The notes under the pieces: model-generated | The model's database searches: none | What the model was told of the DNA's origin: nothing | What the model saw: the letters and a program-made list of their open reading frames with translations, nothing else | Shown here: positions 1 through 9,333 of the stretch, piece after piece | Layout of the letters: each line of letters begins with the position of its first letter | Numbering within the stretch: the first letter of the stretch is position 1 | Position numbers and translations under genes: made by a program | Source: Clostridiales bacterium | Lineage (GTDB): Bacteria > Bacillota > Clostridia > Christensenellales > Aristaeellaceae | Length of the DNA stretch: 64,000 nucleotides | Assembly (NCBI GenBank): GCA_015056255.1 | Contig: SVGP01000008.1 | Location: 40,791 to 104,790, forward strand | Reading direction: 5' to 3'

Positions 1-1
1 A

Positions 2-421
2 TATTCAAAGACGATTCAGATCATGTTTGCCGTAATCGGCGTCATCATGGCGGCGCTTGTTTTCGCTTTGAGAAAGCCGTTTACCGCCCTTTACCATTCT
101 GCGGAGGATCCCGAGGTTTACAAGCTTTCCATCCTCATGATCGCAATCGGCGCGGTGACGCTGATGGGAACAAGCTACCACGCCTCCTGCTTTGTGGGCA
201 TCAACAGAGGCGCGGGCGACAGCCGCTTTGTCGCCAAGGTCGACATGATCTGCGGCTGGCTGATCGTGCTGCCCGCCATGCTTTTATCCGCCGTCGTATT
301 TCATATGCCGGGGCCGATCGTGTTCCTGGCCTCGCGCATCGACCAGTGCTTTAAGTGGATCATTGCGTTTTTCCGCTTAAGGGGCGACAAGTGGATTCAG
401 AACGTTACCAGAAACGATTGA
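2..421 (+). CDS. MATE family efflux transporter, C-terminal part (5' end outside window)
   Basis: The reading frame is open from base 2, so the gene begins before the window. The visible residues form hydrophobic membrane segments and end in the pattern RIDQCFKWIIAFFRLRGDKW. This matches the C-terminus of the complete MATE exporter at 5757-7136 (KIDQVIKCIWCFFRLRSGKW). MATE proteins export drugs or metabolites across the cytoplasmic membrane using Na+ or H+ gradients; the substrate cannot be told here. The next gene starts 28 bp downstream with its own ribosome site. The family call rests on similarity to the second copy and on the hydrophobic pattern. Confidence 0.85.
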   Translation, partial: YSKTIQIMFAVIGVIMAALVFALRKPFTALYHSAEDPEVYKLSILMIAIGAVTLMGTSYHASCFVGINRGAGDSRFVAKVDMICGWLIVLPAMLLSAVVFHMPGPIVFLASRIDQCFKWIIAFFRLRGDKWIQNVTRND

Positions 422-449
422 CAGTAACCCCTGAAAAGGAGGATGCCTC

Positions 450-1547
450 ATGGAACACATGACCGAGATGAGCCGTATGATGTTTAGCCGCGTAAAAGAC
501 CCGATGAACATATCGGAGGCGGTCAGCCTTCTGGAGGAGGGCGCAAGGTTCAGAAGCTTTGCGGACAAACTGAACGCCTTTAGCTATGGACGGAATCTCA
601 GAACCGTGCTGACCGAAGGGCTTCTTGAAAATCACCCCGAATCGAAGTTCGATGCGGTGGATAAAAAGGTCAGAAACTGGCTCAACGGAAGAACGCAGTC
701 CGTATCAAAGCAGGACGCGTTCGAGCTTGCGTTTATATTGAAATTGTCCCTCGAGGATGCGGACAGGTTTATTGCCATGGTCACGGAAGAGGGCATTCAC
801 TGGCGCGACGTTATGGAGCTTACCTACGGCTTTGCACTTTCAAAGGGCATGACGTTTAAGGAGGCCCAGTCGCTTTACGGGCGCATGCCCAAGCCGGGCG
901 ATGAGGCTGCCGGCACGGACACAAGCACGAGCCTTGTGAAAAACGACGTTTTGTCGATTTCCGACGAAGCGGAGCTTGCTTTTTACATCGAAAAATCAGT
1001 TTCGCAGCTCGGAAAATTCCATAATACCGCCTATAACCTCTTTATGGACTATATGTCGATGCTTGAGGACGCAGGCATTGCGGACGGCCTTTCGGAAGAA
1101 AAGGCGATGTCGGTAAGAGATGTATTGGACAGCTATCTTTACCGCCAGACCGTGCCCGCAGGCGCAAAGGGCAAAAAGGAAGCATTGACCGACGCGCAGA
1201 AATTCATCAAGGCCGACTGGCCGGATGAAACCACGCTTTCGCGCATGAAGTCAAGGCAGATGGACGTTACGCGCAAGGTGCTCATTCTTCTGTTCCTCGC
1301 CACCAATGGCGGCGACGCGGAGGAGGACTACGACTATGACGACGATGAAGAGCTTACGCGCGATGATATTTTTCTGGATGCATATTCGCGCCTCAATCTC
1401 ATGCTGTCCTCAAGCGGATTTATGAAGCTGGACCCCAGAAACCGGTTTGACTGGATGACGATGTACGCAATGTGCGCGCAGGACGTGTTCGACGTGGACG
1501 AAAGATTCTCTTCCTTCTTATCCGAATTGTATACGCCCGGAAACTGA
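450..1547 (+). CDS. Hypothetical helical protein, partner of kinase-NACHT gene
   Basis: A 365-residue soluble protein with no signal peptide or membrane segment; I do not recognise a named family. An AAAGGAGGATG ribosome site sits just before the ATG. The N-terminal third (about residues 55-125) is rich in helices and reads like a small DNA- or protein-binding helical bundle (NWLNGRTQSVSKQDAFELAF). A very acidic stretch of Asp and Glu lies near residues 290-305, followed by another helical part. It lies 76 bp before the kinase-NACHT fusion and is co-directional with it and with the secreted protein after it. An adaptor or regulator role for that pair is inference only. Confidence 0.75.
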   Translation: MEHMTEMSRMMFSRVKDPMNISEAVSLLEEGARFRSFADKLNAFSYGRNLRTVLTEGLLENHPESKFDAVDKKVRNWLNGRTQSVSKQDAFELAFILKLSLEDADRFIAMVTEEGIHWRDVMELTYGFALSKGMTFKEAQSLYGRMPKPGDEAAGTDTSTSLVKNDVLSISDEAELAFYIEKSVSQLGKFHNTAYNLFMDYMSMLEDAGIADGLSEEKAMSVRDVLDSYLYRQTVPAGAKGKKEALTDAQKFIKADWPDETTLSRMKSRQMDVTRKVLILLFLATNGGDAEEDYDYDDDEELTRDDIFLDAYSRLNLMLSSSGFMKLDPRNRFDWMTMYAMCAQDVFDVDERFSSFLSELYTPGN

Positions 1548-1623
1548 TTTCAAGTTTTCTTATCCCTGCGCAGTATCTTATGGAAAAAGGATACGGGCGG
1601 CCGGAACGGAGGTAAGAGAGAAA

Positions 1624-4509
1624 ATGATAGCGAGAAACGCGCTGAACAAGGGAAAAATTCTGTCTTTTCCGGGCATGGATATCGAAATCGTGTCCGTGCT
1701 CGGACAGGGTTCGAATGCAATTGTATATAAAGGATCCTACAAAGACGCGCTCACGGAAAACGCCGTGCACACTGTGCTTGTTAAGGAACTTTTCCCCTTT
1801 CACCCCAAGGGGCTGATTTATAGAAACGAAGAGGGCAAAATCTGCGTTTTACCCGAAGCGCAGGATCACTTTGCCCTCCATTTACAGTCTTTTGAGCGTG
1901 GAAACAAGGCGCATTTAAAACTTCTGGAGCTGTTCCCCGACAAAATTGGCGGAAACGTAAACACCTATTCCTTAAACGGCACGCATTATACTGTTTTATC
2001 GGAATCGGGCGGCAGGGATATAAACGCCTCCGAAAGGCCGAAAACGCTCAAGATTCTCACGCGCCGCATGCTTTCGCTTTTGGACGCGCTTTCAGCGTTT
2101 CATGAAACGAACCTGATGCATCTGGACGTCAGCCCGGACAACATCCTGCTGGTCGGAAAAGGCGAAAACGAAAGATGCATGCTGATTGACTACAACAGCG
2201 CCTTTTCTCCCCAGGAGCTTTGCTTCGACGAAAACGCCTATTTTTCCGTAAAGCAGGGCTTTACTTCTCCTGAAGTCATCAACAAAAACTATGAAAGCGT
2301 ATCGTGGGGCTCGGATCTGTACTCGGTGGCGGCCGTGTTTTTCTTTATGCTGATGAACCGGGTTCTGACGCTCAAGGAAACGCTTCAGAAAAATCCGCCG
2401 GATGTTTCCGAGGCGGATTTATTGAAGGATGCGCCTGAAACCGTAGTGTCTCAGGTAAAAACCATCCTCAAAAAGGGCTTAAGCGCGCTGCCCGCAAGAA
2501 GATATAAAACCATTTCTGAGATGCGCGAGGCGTTTAGCGAGCTCATGCGCCGAATCGATATGCTGGGCGTAACGCATGCGTCTTTGTGGGAAGCGGGCAA
2601 AAAGAGCATATTAAAGCTCACGCGCGAAAATCCGTTTTATGAATATCTTACGAATAACAATGATATGTTTCCTGTGCGTCTTACAGATGAAAACGGCAAT
2701 GCGCAGGGATTGGATGCGTTTATAGATACGCTTATTTCTGAAGAAGGCCAGTCTATTTGCGTTGTGTCGGGCGGCGGCATGGGAAAGACGACGCTTTTAT
2801 TGAAATGCGCGCTTTCGCTGTCAGACGCTTATTTACAAGCGAAGCCTGCCGCGATGTATGTGTCCCTCGCGGGCAAAAAAAGCGGGGAAAGGGATTTTCT
2901 GTTAAATGAAATCCTGAAATCTTTGCGCTTTACATCCGAAACCGTGACCTATGACGGCGCAAGGCATCAGCTGCTTACGCTTTTGTCATCGCCCATCAAT
3001 ACCAAAAACGGATCTGTACCGACGCTCATTCTCCTTCTGGACGGCTTGAACGAAGCTACGGGCGACAAGGCGATGCTGGTTCAGGAGATTGCGGAGCTTA
3101 ATAAGCTTTCCGGCCTTCGGATCCTTATTTCCTCCCGCACAGAGGATGAAAGCGTGCGCTTTGCGCGCGTATCTCTTTCGGAGCTCAACGAAACGGATAT
3201 TACGGATGCGCTCAAAAAGCGGGGTTTGCTCCTCCCCGAAAACAAGGAGATTCAATCTCTATTAAAGACGCCCCTGATGTTGTCGCTTTTTGTAAAAGCA
3301 TCGGGCGAGAACGCGCAGCTGACGGTAAATTCCGAGGCGGATTTGCTGGACGCATATATTCTGTCGCTTTTACAAAAGGAAAAGGACGCGCTGGGCGACG
3401 ACGAGGCGCAAAAATACAGAATCGAAGCCGCGGCAAACTATGTCCTTTGCGCCATTGCGCTGAAATGCGAAAAGGCGGGCGGCGCAATAACGGAAACGGA
3501 AGCGTTTGAAACGGTCAGAAAATGCCGAAAGACGCTTCTCAGCAGAAACCTTTCCCGCGCGTTTCCCGCATGGATCGGGCACAGAAATGATATTTGTCTG
3601 GATTCGCCGGATACCTTTTATGGCGAAATCGTTCACAATATCTTAGTCAGCCGGATGGGGCTGATCGTAAGACTTGACGGCAATATCAAGATTGCCCATG
3701 CGAAAATCGGCGAATACCTTTCGGGAAAGCACGCCGAAAACGAAAAGCGCATACAAAAGCGAAAGTGCATAAGCGCATGCGCGATTGCGCTTTCGATCCT
3801 GATCGCGCTTTTGGGCGCATATGCTTCGTATGAAAAGTGGTTTAAGGATTATATTATCAAGGTGGAAATCCCAAAGATCCCCTATGACGACAAGGCGGCG
3901 GAAAATTGTCTTACGTATGCCGTTAACGGATATACCGAATACGGTTCCTTGTATGATGCGGCGGCGCGTTTGTTTGAAAACGGAATTGCGTTTATGGATT
4001 CCAAGAGCGCAACCATGACAAAGTCGCTGTACATCCGGTATATTGATAAGATGATGGCGTCGGAGGGCGAGGTGGTTTCCTGGTCGAAAATGCCGTTTGA
4101 CGGTGAAAACGCCAAAAAGCTCATTGTGTTTGCCGATGAGTGCAGAGAAATTTATGCGCAGGCAATGAAAATGTATGAGCTTTGGCGTAAGGATGATCGG
4201 CTGAAGGACGCGTGTCCTTCGTTTGAGGACGCGTTCAGGAATCTTGTAAACGCCGACGCTGTAAATGCGGTCTGGCTGTATCAGGTGGTTTGCGCGCCGC
4301 ATCAGATCGCTGCGGATGATCCCTGGCAGCCGGAGCGGATGAAAAACGTCGCTTTGTCCGAGGGCATGCGAACGGTTTTTGATCGGGAGCGATCCATTGA
4401 AACGGGTCAGGAGGCTTTGCAGAATCTGGTTAACGCCGAAGCCGGCAGGCAGGATGCGCTGACGAAATTCAATACGGAAATGTACAAGCTGAGCCTATAT
4501 ACAGATTAG
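1624..4509 (+). CDS. Protein kinase-NACHT NTPase-transmembrane fusion protein
   Basis: A 961-residue multidomain signalling protein. The N-terminal kinase domain shows a glycine loop GQGSNAIVYKG (about 27-37), a candidate ATP-binding Lys54, a catalytic loop HLDVSPDN with Asp168 and Asn173, and DYN at 189-191 where DFG is usual. A NACHT/STAND-type P-loop ATPase follows: Walker A GGGMGKTT (383-390), Walker B LILLLDGLNEA (Asp about 473) and a sensor-like ILISSRTED near 500. A single hydrophobic helix lies near 715-735, leaving about 225 residues beyond it, predicted outside the membrane. The ATG at 1624 follows GGAGGTAAGAG. The next gene, for a secreted protein, begins within 15 bp. The likely job is sensing or signalling at the membrane. 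HLD instead of HRD makes it a non-RD kinase. Domain calls are firm; the role is inferred. Confidence 0.85.
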   Translation: MIARNALNKGKILSFPGMDIEIVSVLGQGSNAIVYKGSYKDALTENAVHTVLVKELFPFHPKGLIYRNEEGKICVLPEAQDHFALHLQSFERGNKAHLKLLELFPDKIGGNVNTYSLNGTHYTVLSESGGRDINASERPKTLKILTRRMLSLLDALSAFHETNLMHLDVSPDNILLVGKGENERCMLIDYNSAFSPQELCFDENAYFSVKQGFTSPEVINKNYESVSWGSDLYSVAAVFFFMLMNRVLTLKETLQKNPPDVSEADLLKDAPETVVSQVKTILKKGLSALPARRYKTISEMREAFSELMRRIDMLGVTHASLWEAGKKSILKLTRENPFYEYLTNNNDMFPVRLTDENGNAQGLDAFIDTLISEEGQSICVVSGGGMGKTTLLLKCALSLSDAYLQAKPAAMYVSLAGKKSGERDFLLNEILKSLRFTSETVTYDGARHQLLTLLSSPINTKNGSVPTLILLLDGLNEATGDKAMLVQEIAELNKLSGLRILISSRTEDESVRFARVSLSELNETDITDALKKRGLLLPENKEIQSLLKTPLMLSLFVKASGENAQLTVNSEADLLDAYILSLLQKEKDALGDDEAQKYRIEAAANYVLCAIALKCEKAGGAITETEAFETVRKCRKTLLSRNLSRAFPAWIGHRNDICLDSPDTFYGEIVHNILVSRMGLIVRLDGNIKIAHAKIGEYLSGKHAENEKRIQKRKCISACAIALSILIALLGAYASYEKWFKDYIIKVEIPKIPYDDKAAENCLTYAVNGYTEYGSLYDAAARLFENGIAFMDSKSATMTKSLYIRYIDKMMASEGEVVSWSKMPFDGENAKKLIVFADECREIYAQAMKMYELWRKDDRLKDACPSFEDAFRNLVNADAVNAVWLYQVVCAPHQIAADDPWQPERMKNVALSEGMRTVFDRERSIETGQEALQNLVNAEAGRQDALTKFNTEMYKLSLYTD

Positions 4510-4521
4510 GAGGAAATGGCA

Positions 4522-5679
4522 ATGATGAAGAGAATACTGGCGATGATCCTGGTTTTAGTGCTTGCAATGCCATTTTTTGCGGTTTCGGAAGGCAATGATC
4601 CGATTTTCAATGCGCTTTGGAATTACATAATGTTTGTAGACAGGCTGCTGGAGGATGAAATCTACGGAAGCATGTATTTTAACAAATTCTATGAAAGCCG
4701 AACGCACGAGGATCTTCTGATTGCAAAGGCAGCCATTCACGCCGCCTATAAAGAGGTTCAAAAGCTGGAAATCCCCGAATTTTCCATGACGGAAGACGAA
4801 TGCCTGCGCTATATGGACGAGGGCGTTGAGATAGAGGCGCTGCTCCTTTCGTATGAAGAAGCGAACACGACGAAGGAAAGCACGGTTCTTTTTTTCATGA
4901 ACCTCATTAATACCATTGAGGCGGAAATCTATTTTGAGCCGGCGCTTGAGAATCTGAAGGAGCAGCTTGCGCATTATGAGCGGGATGTAGTATATGAGGC
5001 GCGCAATCTTGTATACATGACGAATTATCTCCTTTTGCAGCTGAAAAATAAGGATGGAATCGATGCGTTCTGGCAGTCCGTCAAGGAAAACACCACGATT
5101 GTAAAAAGCGACATGGATGCTTTCAATACAGACATCGAAGCGCTCATTTCCTTGGGCGGCGAAAATACAGACCGGCTGGAATTAAATCTGGACGAGCTCA
5201 ATGTTTTGAAAGAGGGCTTTGGCGATTATATGTTAAATATTTCGATTGAAGCCTCTGAAACAGGAGACCTTTCGATATTCAAACAGAACCGCACCGAAAT
5301 TATCGGCGAGACGCAGGTGTTTCCGATGCCCTCGTGGTTATTTCCTACGGATGCTGAATATACCTACATCTTCTCAAAGCCTGAAACGGACGAGCTGTTT
5401 TTGATGGCGGCGGGAAGCAAAATTACCTCCGCGCCGGATCGAATCAAGATTACTTTAGGGGCGCTTACGCTTGACGATATTCAGGAGTATCTTGATTCTT
5501 TGACGATTCTGGAGTATAATGCTACGTATGAGTTTGCGCTGGAGGACGGCGTCGACACGCTGTATCTGATGGCGGAAAAGGGCGACGGAACGCTCATGAT
5601 CATCTGGAACGAGAGTGAAACCATTGTCTATCTCATGCCCCCGGCGGTGAGCCTGGTTCCTTACATTTACTGGAAATAA
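4522..5679 (+). CDS. Secreted hypothetical protein
   Basis: About 385 residues with a classical signal peptide (MMKRILAMILVLVLAMPFFA) and no lipobox. The TAGGAGG site at 4507-4513 is only 2 bp from the ATG at 4516 but 8 bp from the one at 4522, so 4522 is preferred. The mature part looks helical in its first half and beta-rich near the C-terminus. I recognise no family. It starts 12 bp after the kinase-NACHT gene and is followed by a strong terminator, so it ends that operon. It could interact with the extracytoplasmic tail of the kinase protein; this is inference from gene order. Confidence 0.8.
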   Translation: MMKRILAMILVLVLAMPFFAVSEGNDPIFNALWNYIMFVDRLLEDEIYGSMYFNKFYESRTHEDLLIAKAAIHAAYKEVQKLEIPEFSMTEDECLRYMDEGVEIEALLLSYEEANTTKESTVLFFMNLINTIEAEIYFEPALENLKEQLAHYERDVVYEARNLVYMTNYLLLQLKNKDGIDAFWQSVKENTTIVKSDMDAFNTDIEALISLGGENTDRLELNLDELNVLKEGFGDYMLNISIEASETGDLSIFKQNRTEIIGETQVFPMPSWLFPTDAEYTYIFSKPETDELFLMAAGSKITSAPDRIKITLGALTLDDIQEYLDSLTILEYNATYEFALEDGVDTLYLMAEKGDGTLMIIWNESETIVYLMPPAVSLVPYIYWK

Positions 5680-5704
5680 AGCGTATCTCAGGCGCTCAAT
5701 TTTC

Positions 5705-5740
5705 GGGTGGACGCATATGTCCACCCTCGTTTTTGTTTTT
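5705..5740 (+). terminator. Rho-independent terminator
   Basis: The stem GGGTGGAC/GTCCACCC encloses a 6-base loop and is followed by an interrupted T run. It closes the kinase-NACHT operon just before the second MATE gene. Confidence 0.9.
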
Positions 5741-5756
5741 GTTGGGAGGAAAATGC

Positions 5757-7136
5757 ATGCTTTCGAAAATCAAGCCGTATCTGGGCGATAAGGAATTCTA
5801 CAAAAAGGTATTGAAAATCGCCGTGCCCATTTCGGCGCAGTCGCTGATCACGGTGGGCGTAAACCTGATGGACACGGTCATGCTGTCGGACTTTGGCGAT
5901 GCGCAGCTGGCGGCCTCTGCGCAGGCGGGCAGCTTTATTTCGCTTTTCCAGATTTTCTGCATGGGCATCGGCATGGGCGCATCCGTTTTAACTTCCCGAT
6001 ACTGGGGCATGAAGGAGATGCCATCCCTCAAAAAGGCCATCACGATTATGCTCAGATTCCTTATGGTGTTTGCAGGTGTATTCACGCTGGCTACCATATT
6101 TTTCCCGGACGAAATCATGTCGATTTATGCGCGCGACGAGGGCGCAACGGTATTAAATTACGCGATCATTTACATCAAATGGCTGATTCCGACCTATTTC
6201 TGCATGGGCCTTACGCTCACCTGCACGATCATTTTAAGAAGCGTGGGCCTCATGAGGATCCCGCTGTACTCGTCCATCTTTGCGTTTTTCGTAAACATCT
6301 TCTTTAACTGGGTGTTTATCTTCGGTAAGCTCGGCGCGCCTCAGATGGAAATTGCGGGCGCGGCGCTGGGCACCTTGATCGCAAGAATTTTCGAACTCGT
6401 GTTCATCTGCGGCTATTTCTTCTTTATCGACAAAAGGATCGGCTACCGCGTGCGCGATTTCTTTATGAAATGCTCGGATCTGGTGGGCGAATATGTGCGC
6501 GTGTCGGTGCCGGTTCTGATTTCGGACGGCCTGCTCGCCATCGGAAACAACATGGTCGCCATCATTATCGGCGGCATGGGTGGCGCGTTCATGGCTGCCA
6601 ACAGCGTGACCACCATGATGCAGCAATTGTCAAGCGTCTTAACGCAGGGCGTGTCCCATGCCAGCTGTATTATCACCGGACACACGATGGGCGAAGGCGA
6701 CACCGAAAAGGTGCAGCGTCAGGGTTATACCTTCCTACTGTTCAGCTTCATTTTGGGCCTTTTTGCTGCAGGCGTCATCCTCGTTTTAAGCCCCGTGATT
6801 ATAAACTACTACGATATTTCGCTTGAAGCCAAGGAAATCGCCTATCACTTAATGGACGCCATCAGCCTGATCATTGTCTTCCAGGCCATGAGCTCCATCC
6901 TCACCAAGGGCGTTTTAAGAGCCGGCGGCGACACGACGTTTTTAATGGCGGGAGACATTCTTTTCCTGTGGATCGCGTCGGTTCCGCTTGGATATCTGGC
7001 GGGTCTTGTGTTCCATTGGCCGCCGTTTTGGGTGTATACGATGCTGAAGATCGATCAGGTGATCAAGTGTATCTGGTGCTTCTTCCGCTTAAGAAGCGGC
7101 AAATGGATGAAGAAGATCAAAAAGGCGGGCGAGTAG
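5757..7136 (+). CDS. MATE family efflux transporter
   Basis: A 459-residue integral membrane protein with about 12 hydrophobic segments, the usual MATE length. The N-terminal part (VLKIAVPISAQSLI, then LMDTVMLSDFGDAQLAA) is typical of the family. The ATG at 5757 is chosen because GGGAGGA lies 6 bp upstream; the TTG at 5733 falls before that site. MATE exporters use ion gradients to expel cationic compounds or metabolites. Its C-terminus matches the partial gene at the left edge, so the two are probably tandem paralogues now split by the kinase-NACHT set. The substrate is unknown. Confidence 0.93.
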   Translation: MLSKIKPYLGDKEFYKKVLKIAVPISAQSLITVGVNLMDTVMLSDFGDAQLAASAQAGSFISLFQIFCMGIGMGASVLTSRYWGMKEMPSLKKAITIMLRFLMVFAGVFTLATIFFPDEIMSIYARDEGATVLNYAIIYIKWLIPTYFCMGLTLTCTIILRSVGLMRIPLYSSIFAFFVNIFFNWVFIFGKLGAPQMEIAGAALGTLIARIFELVFICGYFFFIDKRIGYRVRDFFMKCSDLVGEYVRVSVPVLISDGLLAIGNNMVAIIIGGMGGAFMAANSVTTMMQQLSSVLTQGVSHASCIITGHTMGEGDTEKVQRQGYTFLLFSFILGLFAAGVILVLSPVIINYYDISLEAKEIAYHLMDAISLIIVFQAMSSILTKGVLRAGGDTTFLMAGDILFLWIASVPLGYLAGLVFHWPPFWVYTMLKIDQVIKCIWCFFRLRSGKWMKKIKKAGE

Positions 7137-7150
7137 CGATCCTGCGCCCA

Positions 7151-7211
7151 AAAGGCTCCCTTGTGTAAAGGGAGCTGTCAAAATCGAAGATTTTGACGGA
7201 GGGATTGTCGT
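7151..7211. repeat. Dispersed two-hairpin repeat (GCTCCCTT family)
   Basis: Two adjacent perfect hairpins: GCTCCCTT/AAGGGAGC (7155-7175) and GTCAAAATC/GATTTTGAC (7177-7197), then GGAGGGATTG. Related pieces occur at 15069-15096 and 29151-29182. There is no clean T run, so the element is more repeat than terminator, though it lies just after a stop codon. Confidence 0.75.
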
Positions 7212-7272
7212 TTCCCGTCCCGCGCACATTGCTTTGTATAATTGTTAATCATATTTATGAGGTATAGATCAT

Positions 7273-8403
7273 ATGAACAAAAAAGACATTGCCGAAATCC
7301 GGCGCAGATTAAATTCCGAAAGCCACAACCCCATCGACGTTCGTGGATTGTATGTCAACGGAAAGGGCGCGGTGGTTTCCGCGTTCCATAAGTCGCTCAT
7401 GTCGCTTCCGCAGGAGGAGGCCGACAGCTACATGGCTATTTTCAAGCGTTTGTTCTCGGGCGATTTTGGAAAAAATCTCTCCATGGTGCATTTTCCGGTG
7501 GATGAGGTGCTGGAGGGCGAATGCCACGGCAGGCTCATGGACATGAACCGCGATAAGCTGATGGACGACGAGCTGGCTAATGAGTTTTTCACTGCCGTCA
7601 TCGAAAACACGCACATGGAGGGGAATTATCTGATCCTCCTTCTGCACGATACCTATGACGTGGCGTTTAAAACCCGCTCGGGCGAAGACGACGAAACCGG
7701 GGACAGCGAAAACGTATTTTCTTACATACTCTGCGCTGTTTGCCCTGTAAAGATGTCCAAATCCGCGCTTTGCTATTTTGCATCCGAGAATGATTTCGGC
7801 ATGCGCGATCAGGACTGGGTGGTTTCCGCGCCTGAAATGGGCTTTATGTTCCCGGCCTTTGAGGACGGCGGCCCCAACATCCACGACGCGCTTTACTACA
7901 CCAAGGACATTTCAAACACCCACACCGACTTTACCCTCGCCGCCTTTAACATCGACTCCCTCGCCGCGCCGCAGGAGAAGAAGGAAGCGTTTCAGTCGCT
8001 TCTGGTTGAATCCCTTCAGGACGAATGCAGCATGGAGGTCGTTCAGGCGGTCAATGAACAGCTGATCGCCCGCGTAGCCGAGCAGAAGGCCGACAAGGAA
8101 GCCGAAACCGCGTGCATTTCCAAGGAAGAGGTTTCCAAAATGCTGACCGGCTGCGGAATCAGCGATGAAAAAACAGAGGCTTTTAAGAAAAATTACGACG
8201 AGACCTTTGGACAGGGCATGGACATTCCCGCCGCGTCCATCGTAAACGAAAGACAGTTTGAGGTCAGAACGCCGGATGTGGTCGTGCGCGTAAATCCCGA
8301 ACACGCCAATTTAATAGAAACCCGCATCATCGACGGCGTTAAATACATCCTCATCAAGGCCGAAGAGGGCGTGACCGTAAACGGCATGTCGGTCGGCATG
8401 TAG
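7273..8403 (+). CDS. DUF4317 family protein
   Basis: A 376-residue cytoplasmic protein starting MNKKDIAEIRRRLN, the hallmark opening of the clostridial DUF4317 family, whose function is unknown. Length and the pattern IRGLYVN-like (here VRGLYVNGKGAVVS) fit the family. There is no signal peptide or membrane segment. The stop overlaps the ribosome site region of the next gene (metallo-hydrolase, start 8418), so the two are likely cotranscribed. A TATAAT lies at 7237-7242 but no good -35 box was found at normal spacing. Confidence 0.85.
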   Translation: MNKKDIAEIRRRLNSESHNPIDVRGLYVNGKGAVVSAFHKSLMSLPQEEADSYMAIFKRLFSGDFGKNLSMVHFPVDEVLEGECHGRLMDMNRDKLMDDELANEFFTAVIENTHMEGNYLILLLHDTYDVAFKTRSGEDDETGDSENVFSYILCAVCPVKMSKSALCYFASENDFGMRDQDWVVSAPEMGFMFPAFEDGGPNIHDALYYTKDISNTHTDFTLAAFNIDSLAAPQEKKEAFQSLLVESLQDECSMEVVQAVNEQLIARVAEQKADKEAETACISKEEVSKMLTGCGISDEKTEAFKKNYDETFGQGMDIPAASIVNERQFEVRTPDVVVRVNPEHANLIETRIIDGVKYILIKAEEGVTVNGMSVGM

Positions 8404-8417
8404 TGGGAGGCACGAAT

Positions 8418-9203
8418 ATGGAAAAAACCTTTGTGCGCGTTCTGGGCTCCACCAACTGGCTGCAGACCAAAATGAACGACCACAGCTCATACACGCTTTC
8501 AGATACGATCCTGATCGACGTATGTCCGGGCGTGATCCATCATCTTTTGGAAATGGACGTCGATCCGTTAAAGCTGAAAACCGTGTGCTTTACCCATATG
8601 CACGCGGATCACTACATGGGTCTTGCGCCGCTTCTTTTGTATTTCCGCGCCGCGACCGGCAGATATGACGCTCTTACCCTGATCGGGCCTAAGAAAACCG
8701 TAAAGGAAAGCGTCCTTCGCGCGCTTCACTTTAATACCCACGACGCGCCCGGCGACAGAGCCGACGTTTGCGGTATGCCGACGATCATCGAGCTGGACGA
8801 CGGTGAAGGCTGCTCGCTTCATCCCGATTTTGAAATCGAATCCCATCCGTCGGATCACGCCGTGCCCGGTGTTGTCTACCGCTTCACGCACAGGGAAACG
8901 GGAAGAAACGTGTGCTTCACAGGCGACACGCGATATGTGCCCAGCTTTGCAGATTGGTTTAAAAATACCGATCTTCTTGTCCACGAAGCCTCCTCCGGCG
9001 CAAAGCCTGTCGGCCCGAATAACGAAATCAGCCGCCATTCAAGTGTATTCGACGCCATCCGCGTGATGAGGGAATCCGGCGCAAAGAAGCTTATGATTAC
9101 CCACATAAACGATTCCCTGCGCAAAGACGCCATCGAGATTGCCAATGCCGAACTGGGCGATAGAGCGTTTCTGGCCGAGCCCTATAAGGTTTTTGAATTT
9201 TAG
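8418..9203 (+). CDS. MBL-fold metallo-hydrolase, ribonuclease Z-like
   Basis: A 261-residue metallo-beta-lactamase-fold protein. The metal-binding motif THMHADH lies near residue 60, the distal Asp is in FTGDTRY, and the ITHIND His is near the end; this set matches the RNase Z/elaC-like branch. The ATG at 8418 has GGGAGG 7 bp upstream; the GTG at 8403 lies before that site and is rejected. It may process RNA 3' ends or hydrolyse another phosphodiester or small substrate; the sequence alone does not decide. It probably shares a transcript with the DUF4317 gene. Confidence 0.85.
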   Translation: MEKTFVRVLGSTNWLQTKMNDHSSYTLSDTILIDVCPGVIHHLLEMDVDPLKLKTVCFTHMHADHYMGLAPLLLYFRAATGRYDALTLIGPKKTVKESVLRALHFNTHDAPGDRADVCGMPTIIELDDGEGCSLHPDFEIESHPSDHAVPGVVYRFTHRETGRNVCFTGDTRYVPSFADWFKNTDLLVHEASSGAKPVGPNNEISRHSSVFDAIRVMRESGAKKLMITHINDSLRKDAIEIANAELGDRAFLAEPYKVFEF

Positions 9204-9209
9204 GAAAAA

Positions 9210-9327
9210 GGCGCTGTCTCAAACATGTTTTGCCTTAGGCTTTAACGAAATGCTTCTTAAAAACATGAACTACGGGACGGGAAACCCGTCCCGGTTTCAT
9301 GTTTTATGCTTTTAATGAGACAGCGCC
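9210..9327. repeat. 118-bp nested palindrome, likely bidirectional terminator
   Basis: The outer arms GGCGCTGTCTCA (9210-9221) and TGAGACAGCGCC (9316-9327) are perfectly complementary. Inside lies another stem built on AAAACATGAA/TTTCATGTTTT and GGGACGGG/CCCGTCCC. A T run follows on the plus strand (9331-9336), and A's before the left arm give a T run on the minus strand. It lies between two convergent genes, so it could end both transcripts. Confidence 0.8.
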
Positions 9328-9333
9328 AGTTTT

